Shown: positions 1-7,552 of the stretch, in pieces | Numbering within the stretch: the first letter of the stretch is position 1 | Layout of the letters: each line of letters begins with the position of its first letter | NCBI GenBank assembly: GCA_963754445.1 | Contig: CAVWFT010000002.1 | Span: forward strand, 1,364,001-1,428,000 | Direction: 5' to 3' | DNA length: 64,000 nt | Origin: Bog-473 sp963754445 | GTDB lineage: Bacteria > Actinomycetota > Acidimicrobiia > Acidimicrobiales > RAAP-2 | Translations under genes and position numbers: made by a program | The notes under the pieces: generated by a model | The model's database searches: none | What the model saw: only the letters and a program-made list of their open reading frames with translations | What the model was told of the DNA's origin: nothing

Positions 1-971
1 AGCGTCCCACCGGCCGGTATCTCGACCCCACCGAGCTCGGTGCGCACGCGGGCCATCCGGAACTGGGTCCGCAGCGGGCTCTCCAGTCTCAGCATTTCTT
101 CAATGAAGTTCGGGATGCGCGCTCGGTCGGCGCGCACCTGTTCTTGGAGATCGGGCCGCTCCCCGAGCATGCGGAGGGCGAAGGACAGGAGCCGGACCGT
201 GGTCTCCTGTCCGCCGGCGAAGAGATTGGCCGCGATCAGGGCGGCATCCTTGACATCGGGTGTCGATCCGTCCGGAAACGTCGCCGTGGCCAGACCGGTG
301 AGGACGTCGTTGCGGGGCTGGCGGCGGCGCTCCTCGATGTAGGCGGTGAAGCGCTCGTAGAGAAACTCGAGCGGCTTGTGGGACACGTCCTGGTGGGCCG
401 TCGACAGCCGTTCCCGGAACAGGGAATGGTCCGTCTCGGGTACGCCCTCGAGGTCTGCGATAACGGTCAGGGTGAAAGGCTCCGCGTAGGAGCCGACCAT
501 CTCGCACGAGCCCTTGTCGATGAATCCGTCGATGAGGCGATCGGCGAATTGCCACATGAAGTCCTCGTTCTCCTTGAGGCGTTTCGGGGTGATGAGCCGC
601 AGGAGCAAGTGGCGTTGTGCCGTGTGATTCGGCGGGTCGAAGGAGGGGAGTTGATCGCTGAAAGGAAGCTCGTCCCGGCAGGCGACGATGACGTCTGTAA
701 TGTCGTCCCCCTCGAAGGGGGCCGACATCTTCACGAACGACCCGCTCACCACGTTGCACGAAGAATACGTACCCGAGGCGTGCTCGTCTGGTGGGAATGA
801 TGCCGGGTCGCTGTAGATGGTCATTGCCTCGGGGTGACCGGTGATGATGAACGCGCCGGAGTGTGGTTCGCGCCAGACCGGACCCTGGTCCCGCACCCAG
901 TCGAAGTACGGGTACGGGTCGTCCTGGATCGATCGGTCGGTGAAGAAATTGACGCTGTCGAACTCGCTCAT
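1..971 (-). CDS. Cytochrome P450 (C-terminus beyond left edge)
   Basis: Soluble bacterial heme monooxygenase, class I, probably fed electrons by a ferredoxin and reductase. The 323 visible codons start at ATG 971 (MSEFDSVNFF...). The fragment shows DDPYPYFDWVR near the N-terminus, the I-helix oxygen-activation motif AGGQETT and the K-helix ExxR motif EEMLRLESP. The heme-binding cysteine loop lies beyond base 1, so catalytic integrity cannot be checked. A ferredoxin-like gene starts 39 bases away on the opposite strand, as is common for actinobacterial P450s, and a KstD-like flavoprotein follows, so a sterol or terpenoid substrate is a reasonable inference. The exact CYP family is not assignable here. 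Confidence 0.9.
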   Translation of the reverse strand, partial: MSEFDSVNFFTDRSIQDDPYPYFDWVRDQGPVWREPHSGAFIITGHPEAMTIYSDPASFPPDEHASGTYSSCNVVSGSFVKMSAPFEGDDITDVIVACRDELPFSDQLPSFDPPNHTAQRHLLLRLITPKRLKENEDFMWQFADRLIDGFIDKGSCEMVGSYAEPFTLTVIADLEGVPETDHSLFRERLSTAHQDVSHKPLEFLYERFTAYIEERRRQPRNDVLTGLATATFPDGSTPDVKDAALIAANLFAGGQETTVRLLSFALRMLGERPDLQEQVRADRARIPNFIEEMLRLESPLRTQFRMARVRTELGGVEIPAGGT

Positions 972-1010
972 GCGCAACCTCGATGTGATGACGGAGATGA
1001 ATACGCTGCG

Positions 1011-1220
1011 ATGGTCCTCGAAGTCGACATCGACCGCGACGTGGGCATGGGTTCGGGGAACAACGCGTACGAGACCGAGGGAGTGTTCGCACTCGACGAC
1101 GACAGCGTCGCCCAGGTCGTGGACACCGGTGCCTCCCCCGACGGCACGATGGTCGCGGCGGTCCGGAAATGTCCGACGCGGGCGATCACGGTCCGTCGTG
1201 ACGGCATGACACTGACGTGA
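1011..1220 (+). CDS. Small P450-type ferredoxin homologue lacking two cluster cysteines
   Basis: A 69-residue protein starting at ATG 1011, divergent from the P450 at 971. It has the layout of actinobacterial 3Fe-4S ferredoxins: a short beta strand, the C-x5-C region, the acidic GVFALDDD stretch, and a C-terminal CPTRAI motif. At the positions of the first two ligands it has Gly12 (GGC) and Asn18 (AAC), in the string VGMGSGNNAY; only Cys54 remains. Family members normally keep three cysteines and vary only at a fourth position. As read it should not hold a normal 3Fe-4S cluster. It may be decayed, a non-redox binding partner, or affected by base-call errors. Confidence 0.75.
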   Translation: MVLEVDIDRDVGMGSGNNAYETEGVFALDDDSVAQVVDTGASPDGTMVAAVRKCPTRAITVRRDGMTLT

Positions 1221-1227
1221 CGGCGGC

Positions 1228-2904
1228 TCATGGAGCGCTGGGGTGGCTCCGGGTGGCGTGGCGGGCCGCCACGTACCCGAAGACCATCGTGTTGGCGATG
1301 CTGGCTCCCGGACCGAGGTAGTGGCGCCCCATCACCGTGGCCGTGCCGTTGCCCGTGGCGTAGAGGCCCTCAATGGGCAGATCGTCCGAGCCGATCACCT
1401 GGGCCGCTTCGTTCGTGAGGAGGCCTCCGCAGGTACCGATGTCGCCGGGCACGACCTGCACGGCGTAGTACGGGGCCTCGTCGATCGGCCCGAGGCATGG
1501 ATGGACCTTGTGGTTGGGGTCGCCGAGGGCCCGGTTGTAGGCCGACGCGCCACGTCCGAAGTCGGGATCGGTGCCCTCTGCGGCGTGCAGGTTGAACCGC
1601 TCCACCGTGTCCGCCAGGCCGACTGGATCGATACCGCAGACACGGGAGAGGTCGTCGAGCGTCCAGGCCTGCTTCAACATCCCGCTCTCGAGCAGCGTCC
1701 GTGGGAAGCGACCGGGCCTCGATCGCTGATGCGCGTACCGCTTGCGGTAGCGATCGTCGAAGATCAACCAGCAGGGCACGGCCCGGCTCGTCTTGTCCCG
1801 GGCGTACATCTCCTTGCCCACCTCCATATAGGAGTTCGACTCGTTGACGAAACGACGGCCGGCTGCGTCGACGTAGATGGTCCGGGGACGTTGGCGTGCC
1901 TGGTCGAGCGTGGACTGCCCGAACCGGCCCGTCCGGGGCGAGGGCAGCCACCAGGCTTCGTCCATGAAGTCGGTCCGGGCGCCGAGACCCATCGCCGCCC
2001 GCAGCGCCTCACCGGTGTCGCCGGGGTTGGAGATCGACCAGCGTCCCGCGTTGGGCTGGTCGCCACCGAATTCCTTTCGCATCTCTGGGTTGTGGGCAAA
2101 CCCGCCAGAGGCGAGCAGCACGCCCTGCCGGGCCCGCACGTGGACGGGTGCGCCGTTGCGCTTGGTGCGGACACCGACGACGCGACCATCCTCGGTGATC
2201 AACTCCTCGAGCGGCGCTTCGGTCCAGATCGGGATTCCCCGTCCGAGGGCGTGGTGGACCATCTGCCCGATCAGCGAGGCGCCGTTCGTCAGGAGGGCCT
2301 GCCCCCGGAGCCGGGAGGCGTAGGTGCGCAGCACGACGCGGGCCGAGACAGTGAACGCGCCGAGACTCCGGTTGTAGTGGGAGAGCGATCGGGCCTCGTT
2401 GGTCATCACGGCCAGGCCCAGACTCTGGGCCAGTCCGGGCTGCAGTTTCGGCAACCAGTCGGCCAGGACGTGCCCGTCGAACGGGACCGGCTCGATCCCG
2501 CGACCGACATCGTGACCACCCTTGGCATCCGAGTAGTAGTCGCTGTAACCACGGCAGTAGACGAACCGCATGCCGCATCGCTCGAGGAAGGTCACCATCT
2601 CGGGCCCGGCGTTCAAGAAGGCCTTGCGTCGTTCGGTCGAGGACGCCGGTCCGACGTCACCGACGACCGTTTCGAAGTGGGCCAGCGCGTCCTCGAAGGA
2701 GTCGCTCTCACCGGCTGCGCGCATTACCGGGTTGTTCGGAACCCAGACGATTCCCCCCGACATGCAGGTCGACCCGCCGATGAGTGCCTGCTTCTCCAGC
2801 ACCAGAGCGCGCGCACCCTCGTCGGCCGCGGTGAGTGCGGCGACCATGCCACCACCGCCGGACCCGACGATCACGACGTCGACGGTGGAGTCCCACGTCG
2901 TCAT
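1228..2904 (-). CDS. FAD-dependent oxidoreductase, 3-ketosteroid Δ1-dehydrogenase-like
   Basis: A 558-residue flavoprotein of the FAD-binding-2/fumarate reductase superfamily, closest in pattern to 3-ketosteroid Δ1-dehydrogenases, which desaturate ring A of 3-keto steroids. Residues 8-40 hold the Rossmann fold (VVIVGSGGGGMVAALTAA) and LEKQALIGGST. The C-terminus has GLYATGNGTATVMGRHYLG followed by PGASIANTMVFGYVAA, matching the KstD segment that supplies the catalytic Tyr and backbone Gly. The length fits KstD (510-570). It is transcribed toward the ferredoxin and away from the amidohydrolase operon. The steroid substrate is inferred from motif and neighbours. Confidence 0.82.
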   Translation of the reverse strand: MTTWDSTVDVVIVGSGGGGMVAALTAADEGARALVLEKQALIGGSTCMSGGIVWVPNNPVMRAAGESDSFEDALAHFETVVGDVGPASSTERRKAFLNAGPEMVTFLERCGMRFVYCRGYSDYYSDAKGGHDVGRGIEPVPFDGHVLADWLPKLQPGLAQSLGLAVMTNEARSLSHYNRSLGAFTVSARVVLRTYASRLRGQALLTNGASLIGQMVHHALGRGIPIWTEAPLEELITEDGRVVGVRTKRNGAPVHVRARQGVLLASGGFAHNPEMRKEFGGDQPNAGRWSISNPGDTGEALRAAMGLGARTDFMDEAWWLPSPRTGRFGQSTLDQARQRPRTIYVDAAGRRFVNESNSYMEVGKEMYARDKTSRAVPCWLIFDDRYRKRYAHQRSRPGRFPRTLLESGMLKQAWTLDDLSRVCGIDPVGLADTVERFNLHAAEGTDPDFGRGASAYNRALGDPNHKVHPCLGPIDEAPYYAVQVVPGDIGTCGGLLTNEAAQVIGSDDLPIEGLYATGNGTATVMGRHYLGPGASIANTMVFGYVAARHATRSHPSAP

Positions 2905-2968
2905 GTCACGACCTCTCTGCTCTCCCCCTCGAGACGACCTCAGCGAGGACGCAAGCTAGCAGGATCCG

Positions 2969-2998
2969 TTGACGATTGCTACGGTACCGAAGTAATCT
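2969..2998 (+). promoter_or_regulatory. Promoter with embedded 24-bp palindrome
   Basis: TTGACG (2969-2974), an 18-base spacer and TAATCT (2993-2998) form a sigma-70-like promoter reading into the amidohydrolase operon. Bases 2974-2997 form an imperfect palindrome with 20 of 24 positions symmetric around CGGTACCG (2982-2989). The palindrome fills the spacer and overlaps both hexamers, the placement expected of a repressor operator. It also lies upstream of the divergent KstD-like gene. Confidence 0.55.
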
Positions 2999-3031
2999 GT
3001 CGGCATCCGTCGACGAGTGAAGCGGGGGGAA

Positions 3032-4204
3032 ATGACCGGCAACTCGAGGACTCTGCGGTACCCGGCCGAGGGCGTCGGTGCCCCGAAGGATCGCCATCCC
3101 GGCCCGGTGGCGGATCTCGGACTCCCCCCGGGGACCGAGGTCTTCTCCGCCGACGACCACATCTCGCTGGCCGAGGACATCTTCTACGAGCGCTTCCCCG
3201 AAAGCATGAAGGAGCGGGCCCCGCGTGTCATGAACGTCGACGGGGGGTGGGTGCTCGGTGTGGACGGCAAGTCGATCCTGGTCAAGGAGTTCATCGAGGT
3301 CCTGACGCAGTACGACCCGGTGCCCGGCTCACACACCGGCGATGTCGCGGCGCGCTTGGCTGCGCTCGATTCGGAGGGTGTCGCCAAGGAGCTGGCCTTC
3401 CCGAACTCCATCCTGGCCCTGTTCGGATGGCCGGACCGCGAGGTCCGAGAACTGTGCTTCCGGATCTACAACGAGTACATGGCCGAGATCCAAGAGAAGT
3501 CGAACAACCGGATCTACGGGGTCGGTCTCATCAACTGGTGGGATGCCGGCGGGGCCCGCCGGACGCTGACCGAGCTCAAGGCCCTCGGGCTGAAGACCTT
3601 TCTCATGCCCCTCTCTCCCGGCAAGGACGTGGAGAAGCGGCCCATCGACTACGCCAGCACAGCCATGAACGGGGTCTGGGAGGCGATCGAGGAGGCGCAG
3701 CTTCCGGTCTCGCATCACATAGGGGAGAACCCGCCCGCCACGCCGAACGAGTTCAACGCCATCACGATCGGGATGTTCCAATCGGTGGCGCCGTTCCGCG
3801 ACACGTTCGCCAAGTACATCTTCGGCGGCATCCTCGACCGCCACCCGGGGCTGCGGGTCGGCTGGTTCGAAGGCGGGATCAACTGGGTGCCCTCGGCCCT
3901 CCAGGATGCGGAGCACCTGGCGGCGTCGTTCCGGCACCTCTCCAACCTCGAGATCGAGCACGAGCCGACCTACTACTGGGACAACCACATGTGCGCCTCG
4001 TTCATGGTCGATCGTCTCGGGCTGGCGCTGCTGGCCAGGATCGGCGTGGACAGGGTGATGTGGTCCACGGACTTCCCGCACAACGAGAGCACGTACGGGT
4101 ACAGCGCCCAGTCGCTGGCCGAGGTCGTCGACGCGGTGGGGTCCGATGCGGCGGCCGCCATCGTGAGCGGCAACATCAAGCGCTACCTGGGGCTGGACGA
4201 CTGA
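3032..4204 (+). CDS. Amidohydrolase-family TIM-barrel metal hydrolase (copy 1)
   Basis: A 390-residue amidohydrolase-2 (PF04909-type) protein, first gene of the 3-10 kb operon. The N-terminal strand has SADDHISL, in place of the usual DxH metal motif. Further in, SHHIGENPP supplies a metal-ligand histidine, and VMWSTDFPHNES near the C-terminus supplies the conserved Asp. Relatives include ACMSD, LigJ-type hydratases and many actinobacterial hydrolases of unknown substrate. ATG 3032 is preferred; GTG 3017 is in frame but has no ribosome site. The stop codon overlaps the next start (TGATG at 4202-4206), implying translational coupling. Two further family members occur at 32.9 and 43.9 kb. Confidence 0.85.
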   Translation: MTGNSRTLRYPAEGVGAPKDRHPGPVADLGLPPGTEVFSADDHISLAEDIFYERFPESMKERAPRVMNVDGGWVLGVDGKSILVKEFIEVLTQYDPVPGSHTGDVAARLAALDSEGVAKELAFPNSILALFGWPDREVRELCFRIYNEYMAEIQEKSNNRIYGVGLINWWDAGGARRTLTELKALGLKTFLMPLSPGKDVEKRPIDYASTAMNGVWEAIEEAQLPVSHHIGENPPATPNEFNAITIGMFQSVAPFRDTFAKYIFGGILDRHPGLRVGWFEGGINWVPSALQDAEHLAASFRHLSNLEIEHEPTYYWDNHMCASFMVDRLGLALLARIGVDRVMWSTDFPHNESTYGYSAQSLAEVVDAVGSDAAAAIVSGNIKRYLGLDD

Positions 4205-5433
4205 TGCCGGCGGGTCTGATGGCCTCGTCGCAGCGCGCCACCATTCCGCCGACGGCGGACGTCGTCCGCATGCGCAGGCAGCGGATGGAGCGTCTGCGCG
4301 ACGTGATGCGCGAGCAGGGCCTCGATGTCCTCGTCCTGCTCGGGAACACGAACGTCGTCTATGCCACGGGCGCCATCTGGCCGCTGGCCGACTCGGGACG
4401 GGCCAACTTCGAGCAGCCTGTCGCCGTCGTGCTCGCCGAAGACGAGTGGCCTCACCTCTTCTCGCCCCTGCGCGAGGACGATCGGCTCCGCACGGAGCTG
4501 CCCGCCGACCACCTCCATGGCCCCGTCTACCTCGATTTCGACGAGGGAGTCGAGCTTTTCGCTGAACATCTGGCCTCGCTCGTGCCCGAGCGCGCGGTCA
4601 TCGCTGTCGACGAGTGGACCAACGCTCTGCGGCGCGAACGGTCGATCCTCTTTGCGGGCGATGGACCGGTCGACGGGGGCCGGGTGATCAGCCGGGCCAA
4701 GGCCACGAAGACCCCGGACGAGTTGTCGTGCATGCGCGAGGCTCTCCGCATCACCGAGCGCGCGATCGCCGACGTGCAGGCGAGCATCGCGCCCGGTGTC
4801 CGCCAGACCGACCTCACCGCCACCTTCCTCCGGACCGTCTTCGACGCCGGGGCGGACGCCAACATCTTGGATCCGATCTGGCAGGTCATGCCGGCGCGCC
4901 TGGCCGACGGGCCGTGGACGACGACCGGCGACCTCGCCTGCCCCCTCCTCTCGACGGAGCGGGAGCTGGTCGAGGGCGATGTCCTCTGGGTCGACACCGG
5001 CATCAGCTATGGAGGGTTCCATTCCGACTTCGGGCGGACCTGGATCGTCGGGCGTGATCCGGACGCCCGTCAGCGAGCCCAGTTCGAGCGCTGGCGCAGC
5101 ATCATGGCTGCGGTGCTCGACGTCACGAGGGCCGGAGCCACGGCGGCCGACCTGACCGCGGCGGCCATCGACGCCGCGGGCGGGATCAAGCCGTGGATGC
5201 CCCACTTCTACCTCGGCCACGGCCTCGGCATCGACAGCGCCGAGATGCCGTACGTGGGAAGTGACATCGGCCAGGCGTTCGACGAGACGCTCGTGCTCGT
5301 CCCGGGCATGGTCCTGGTACTCGAGCCGATCGTGTGGGACGACGGCGCCGCCGGCTATCGCTCCGAAGAGGTCCTGCTCATCACCGAGGACGGATGGGAG
5401 CCCATGACCGACTACCCCTACGACCCCTTTTGA
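4204..5433 (+). CDS. M24-family metallohydrolase (Xaa-Pro peptidase/creatinase fold), metal site complete
   Basis: A 409-residue protein with an N-terminal creatinase-N domain (about 20-170) and a C-terminal M24 pita-bread domain (about 180-400). All five dinuclear-metal ligands are visible: Asp264 (WVDTG), Asp275 (HSDFGRT), His339 (GHGLG), Glu374 (LEPIVW) and Glu388 (RSEEVLLIT). The family cleaves Xaa-Pro bonds, but members such as ectoine hydrolase and DddP-type DMSP lyase act on small metabolites; the catabolic neighbours favour a non-peptide substrate (inference). ATG 4204 overlaps the upstream stop. Seven bases separate it from a paralogue that has lost the metal ligands. Confidence 0.88.
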   Translation: MPAGLMASSQRATIPPTADVVRMRRQRMERLRDVMREQGLDVLVLLGNTNVVYATGAIWPLADSGRANFEQPVAVVLAEDEWPHLFSPLREDDRLRTELPADHLHGPVYLDFDEGVELFAEHLASLVPERAVIAVDEWTNALRRERSILFAGDGPVDGGRVISRAKATKTPDELSCMREALRITERAIADVQASIAPGVRQTDLTATFLRTVFDAGADANILDPIWQVMPARLADGPWTTTGDLACPLLSTERELVEGDVLWVDTGISYGGFHSDFGRTWIVGRDPDARQRAQFERWRSIMAAVLDVTRAGATAADLTAAAIDAAGGIKPWMPHFYLGHGLGIDSAEMPYVGSDIGQAFDETLVLVPGMVLVLEPIVWDDGAAGYRSEEVLLITEDGWEPMTDYPYDPF

Positions 5434-5440
5434 GCGAGCG

Positions 5441-6574
5441 ATGACCGTCACCGAGATCCTTCCAGATGAGACGACGCTTCGGCGGGCCCGCCGCGCCCGC
5501 GTCCTGGCCGAGATGGAAGTGGAGGGCATCGACCTGCTCGTCGTCGGGCGCGAGGCCAACGCCCGCTACGTGTCGGGAGCACCGCGGCTGTGGACGGCCG
5601 GATCACGGGCCTTCGGCCCGGGTTGCGTGCTCGAACGGGCAACCGGCGCGGTCCATCTGCTCAGCACGTGGGACGAGGGGATCCCCGACGACATTCCGCA
5701 CGAGAACCTCTACGGGATCTCCTTCAACGGTGCGAGCTTCGTCAAGGCCCTCCGACGGATCGAGGGCGCCGCCACGGCTCGGACCGTGGCCACGGATGCG
5801 TTGACACCGTCCGCCGCCGGGCTCTTGCCCAAGGCGTTCCCTGCCGCCGAGCTGATCGACGGTGAGCCGATGCTGCGCCGGATCCGCCGGGTCAAGACGC
5901 CGCTCGAGGTCGACGCCATCCGAGCCTCGGTGAGGATCGCCGAGGACGCGTTGCGTGCTGCCGAGTCGGCCCTGGCACCGGGCGCCACGGAGCGACAGCT
6001 CACCGGGGTGTTCATGGAGGCGATGGCCCGGGCCGGCATCACGACGCCGGCGACCCAGGATGTCGCGTGGATCACGTCCCGCGAGCATCCATGGCAGCGC
6101 ACGAGCAGGGACGCGCCGATACGACCCGGCGATCTCGTGGCCTTCGAGGCCGGTGTGGTCCGGGACGGCTACGTCGGCGAGCTCGGCCGGACTCGCGCCG
6201 TCGACGGCGACGCCGCTCTCGACGGCGCGTTGACCCGGCAGTGGGACGACCTCTGGGGCCGCCTGCTCGAGGCTTGCCGGCCGGGTCGGCCACTGAGCGG
6301 ACTCCTCGGCGCCTATGACGGGGCCGGGGTGACGCTGCCGCCGTTGCCGGTCGCCCGCGGGCTCGGGCTCGGCTTCGACCTCCCGCTCGTGACCGGGGCG
6401 CTGCCGGCAACTGCGGCTGAACAGTGCGTCGAGGCGGGGATGGTGCTGGCATTGACCGCCTACGTCTGGACCGAGGGGGTCGGCGCCGTCTACGGCCAGG
6501 AGCCGATCCTCATCACCGAGGCGGGACCCGAAATTCTCTCGACGACTCCCTTCCGCGATCCGAGGAGCTCCTGA
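5441..6574 (+). CDS. M24-fold protein without metal ligands (pseudo-peptidase)
   Basis: A 377-residue paralogue of the preceding M24 protein with the same two-domain layout. The ligand positions read Glu236 (FEAGV, usually Asp), Glu247 (VGELGRT, usually Asp), Arg306 (ARGLGLG, usually His in GHGxG), Thr339 (LTAYVW, usually Glu) and Glu354 (YGQEPILIT). Only the last ligand is kept, so a dinuclear metal centre is unlikely. Known precedents are creatinase, a metal-free enzyme on this fold, and inactive partner subunits. The tandem arrangement suggests a heteromer with the upstream protein or a separate metal-free reaction (inference). It is translationally close to the crotonase that follows. Confidence 0.85.
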   Translation: MTVTEILPDETTLRRARRARVLAEMEVEGIDLLVVGREANARYVSGAPRLWTAGSRAFGPGCVLERATGAVHLLSTWDEGIPDDIPHENLYGISFNGASFVKALRRIEGAATARTVATDALTPSAAGLLPKAFPAAELIDGEPMLRRIRRVKTPLEVDAIRASVRIAEDALRAAESALAPGATERQLTGVFMEAMARAGITTPATQDVAWITSREHPWQRTSRDAPIRPGDLVAFEAGVVRDGYVGELGRTRAVDGDAALDGALTRQWDDLWGRLLEACRPGRPLSGLLGAYDGAGVTLPPLPVARGLGLGFDLPLVTGALPATAAEQCVEAGMVLALTAYVWTEGVGAVYGQEPILITEAGPEILSTTPFRDPRSS

Positions 6575-7552
6575 ATGCCCGACGTCGACGTCCCGCCGGC
6601 CGAGGAGATCATCCTCTACGAGAAGGACCCCCACACTCGGATCGCCACCATCACCCTCAACCGACCGGACCAGCTCAACATCCCGACCATTGCGGCCCGC
6701 AAGCGCTACGCCGACCTCCTCTTCAAGGCGAGCATCGACGACGACGTCAAGGTCCTCGTCGTGCGCGGCGTGGGCGACCACCTGGGCACGGGGGCCGACC
6801 TCGACGAGCTCATGACGAAGCAGGCCGAGGGCACGGCGTTGCACGAGGAGTTCGGGATCGAGGAGGACGAGGACGTCACCATGCCGAGCGCCCGTTCGTA
6901 CCGGGCCGGTGCATCGCTCCTCCACTGGTACGGGAACGCGCGGTCGGGTTGCCGCAGCTTGCAGGAGTTCAAGAAGATCAGCATTCTCGAGGTCAAGGGC
7001 TATTGCTACGGCTGGCACTTCTACCAGGCCGCGGACGCGGACCTCGTGATCTCGTCCGACGACGCGCTCTTCGGCCATCCCGCGTTCCGCTATGTCGGCT
7101 ACGCCCCGCGGATGTGGCAGTGGGCGATGATGATGGGGATGCGCAAGTTCCAGGAGATGGTGTTCACGGGGCGGCCGTTCACCGCCGAGCAGATGTACGA
7201 GTGCAACTTCGTGAACAGCGTCGTGCCCCGGGGCGATCTCGAATCGGAAGTGGCGAAATATGCCCTTGCCTGTGCCCGCACCAGGCCGACGGACACGGTA
7301 TTCATGCAGAAGGTGTTCTTCGAGGTCATGAAGCAGCATCAGGGCGAGTACATGGGAAGCCTGCTGAGCGCGTGGCTCGAGTCCATGGGCGGCCAGCTCC
7401 GGAGCGACGACGACGGCCGGCGGGCCACGCTCAGCCAGGAGACGATGGATGCCGGCCTCAACCTCGCCGTGAAGGACAACGACAGCGCGTTCCCTCCGGA
7501 GTGGCGGCTCAGCCGGTCCGGTCGCAGGCGCACCGAAACCGACGGAGCGTGA
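6575..7552 (+). CDS. Enoyl-CoA hydratase/isomerase (crotonase) family protein
   Basis: A 325-residue crotonase-fold protein. TITLNRPDQLNIPT marks the first strand, GDHLGTGADLDEL carries the first oxyanion-hole region, and VKGYCYGWHFYQAADADL is the second oxyanion and active-site helix where AxxGGG usually lies. The usual Glu pair of hydratases is not evident, so isomerase, hydrolase or C-C lyase chemistry is possible. It is longer than the usual 255-290 residues owing to an acidic insert (HEEFGIEEDEDV, about residues 90-101) and a C-terminal tail. ATG 6575 directly abuts the previous TGA, and its own stop overlaps the next GTG. Confidence 0.85.
   Translation: MPDVDVPPAEEIILYEKDPHTRIATITLNRPDQLNIPTIAARKRYADLLFKASIDDDVKVLVVRGVGDHLGTGADLDELMTKQAEGTALHEEFGIEEDEDVTMPSARSYRAGASLLHWYGNARSGCRSLQEFKKISILEVKGYCYGWHFYQAADADLVISSDDALFGHPAFRYVGYAPRMWQWAMMMGMRKFQEMVFTGRPFTAEQMYECNFVNSVVPRGDLESEVAKYALACARTRPTDTVFMQKVFFEVMKQHQGEYMGSLLSAWLESMGGQLRSDDDGRRATLSQETMDAGLNLAVKDNDSAFPPEWRLSRSGRRRTETDGA

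Noticed and set aside
1243..4203. A plus-strand reading frame that stays open through the KstD-like gene and into the M24 frame
   Set aside because: It is the high-G+C antisense shadow of the KstD-like gene and an out-of-frame shadow of the amidohydrolase. It has no domain pattern before 4204.
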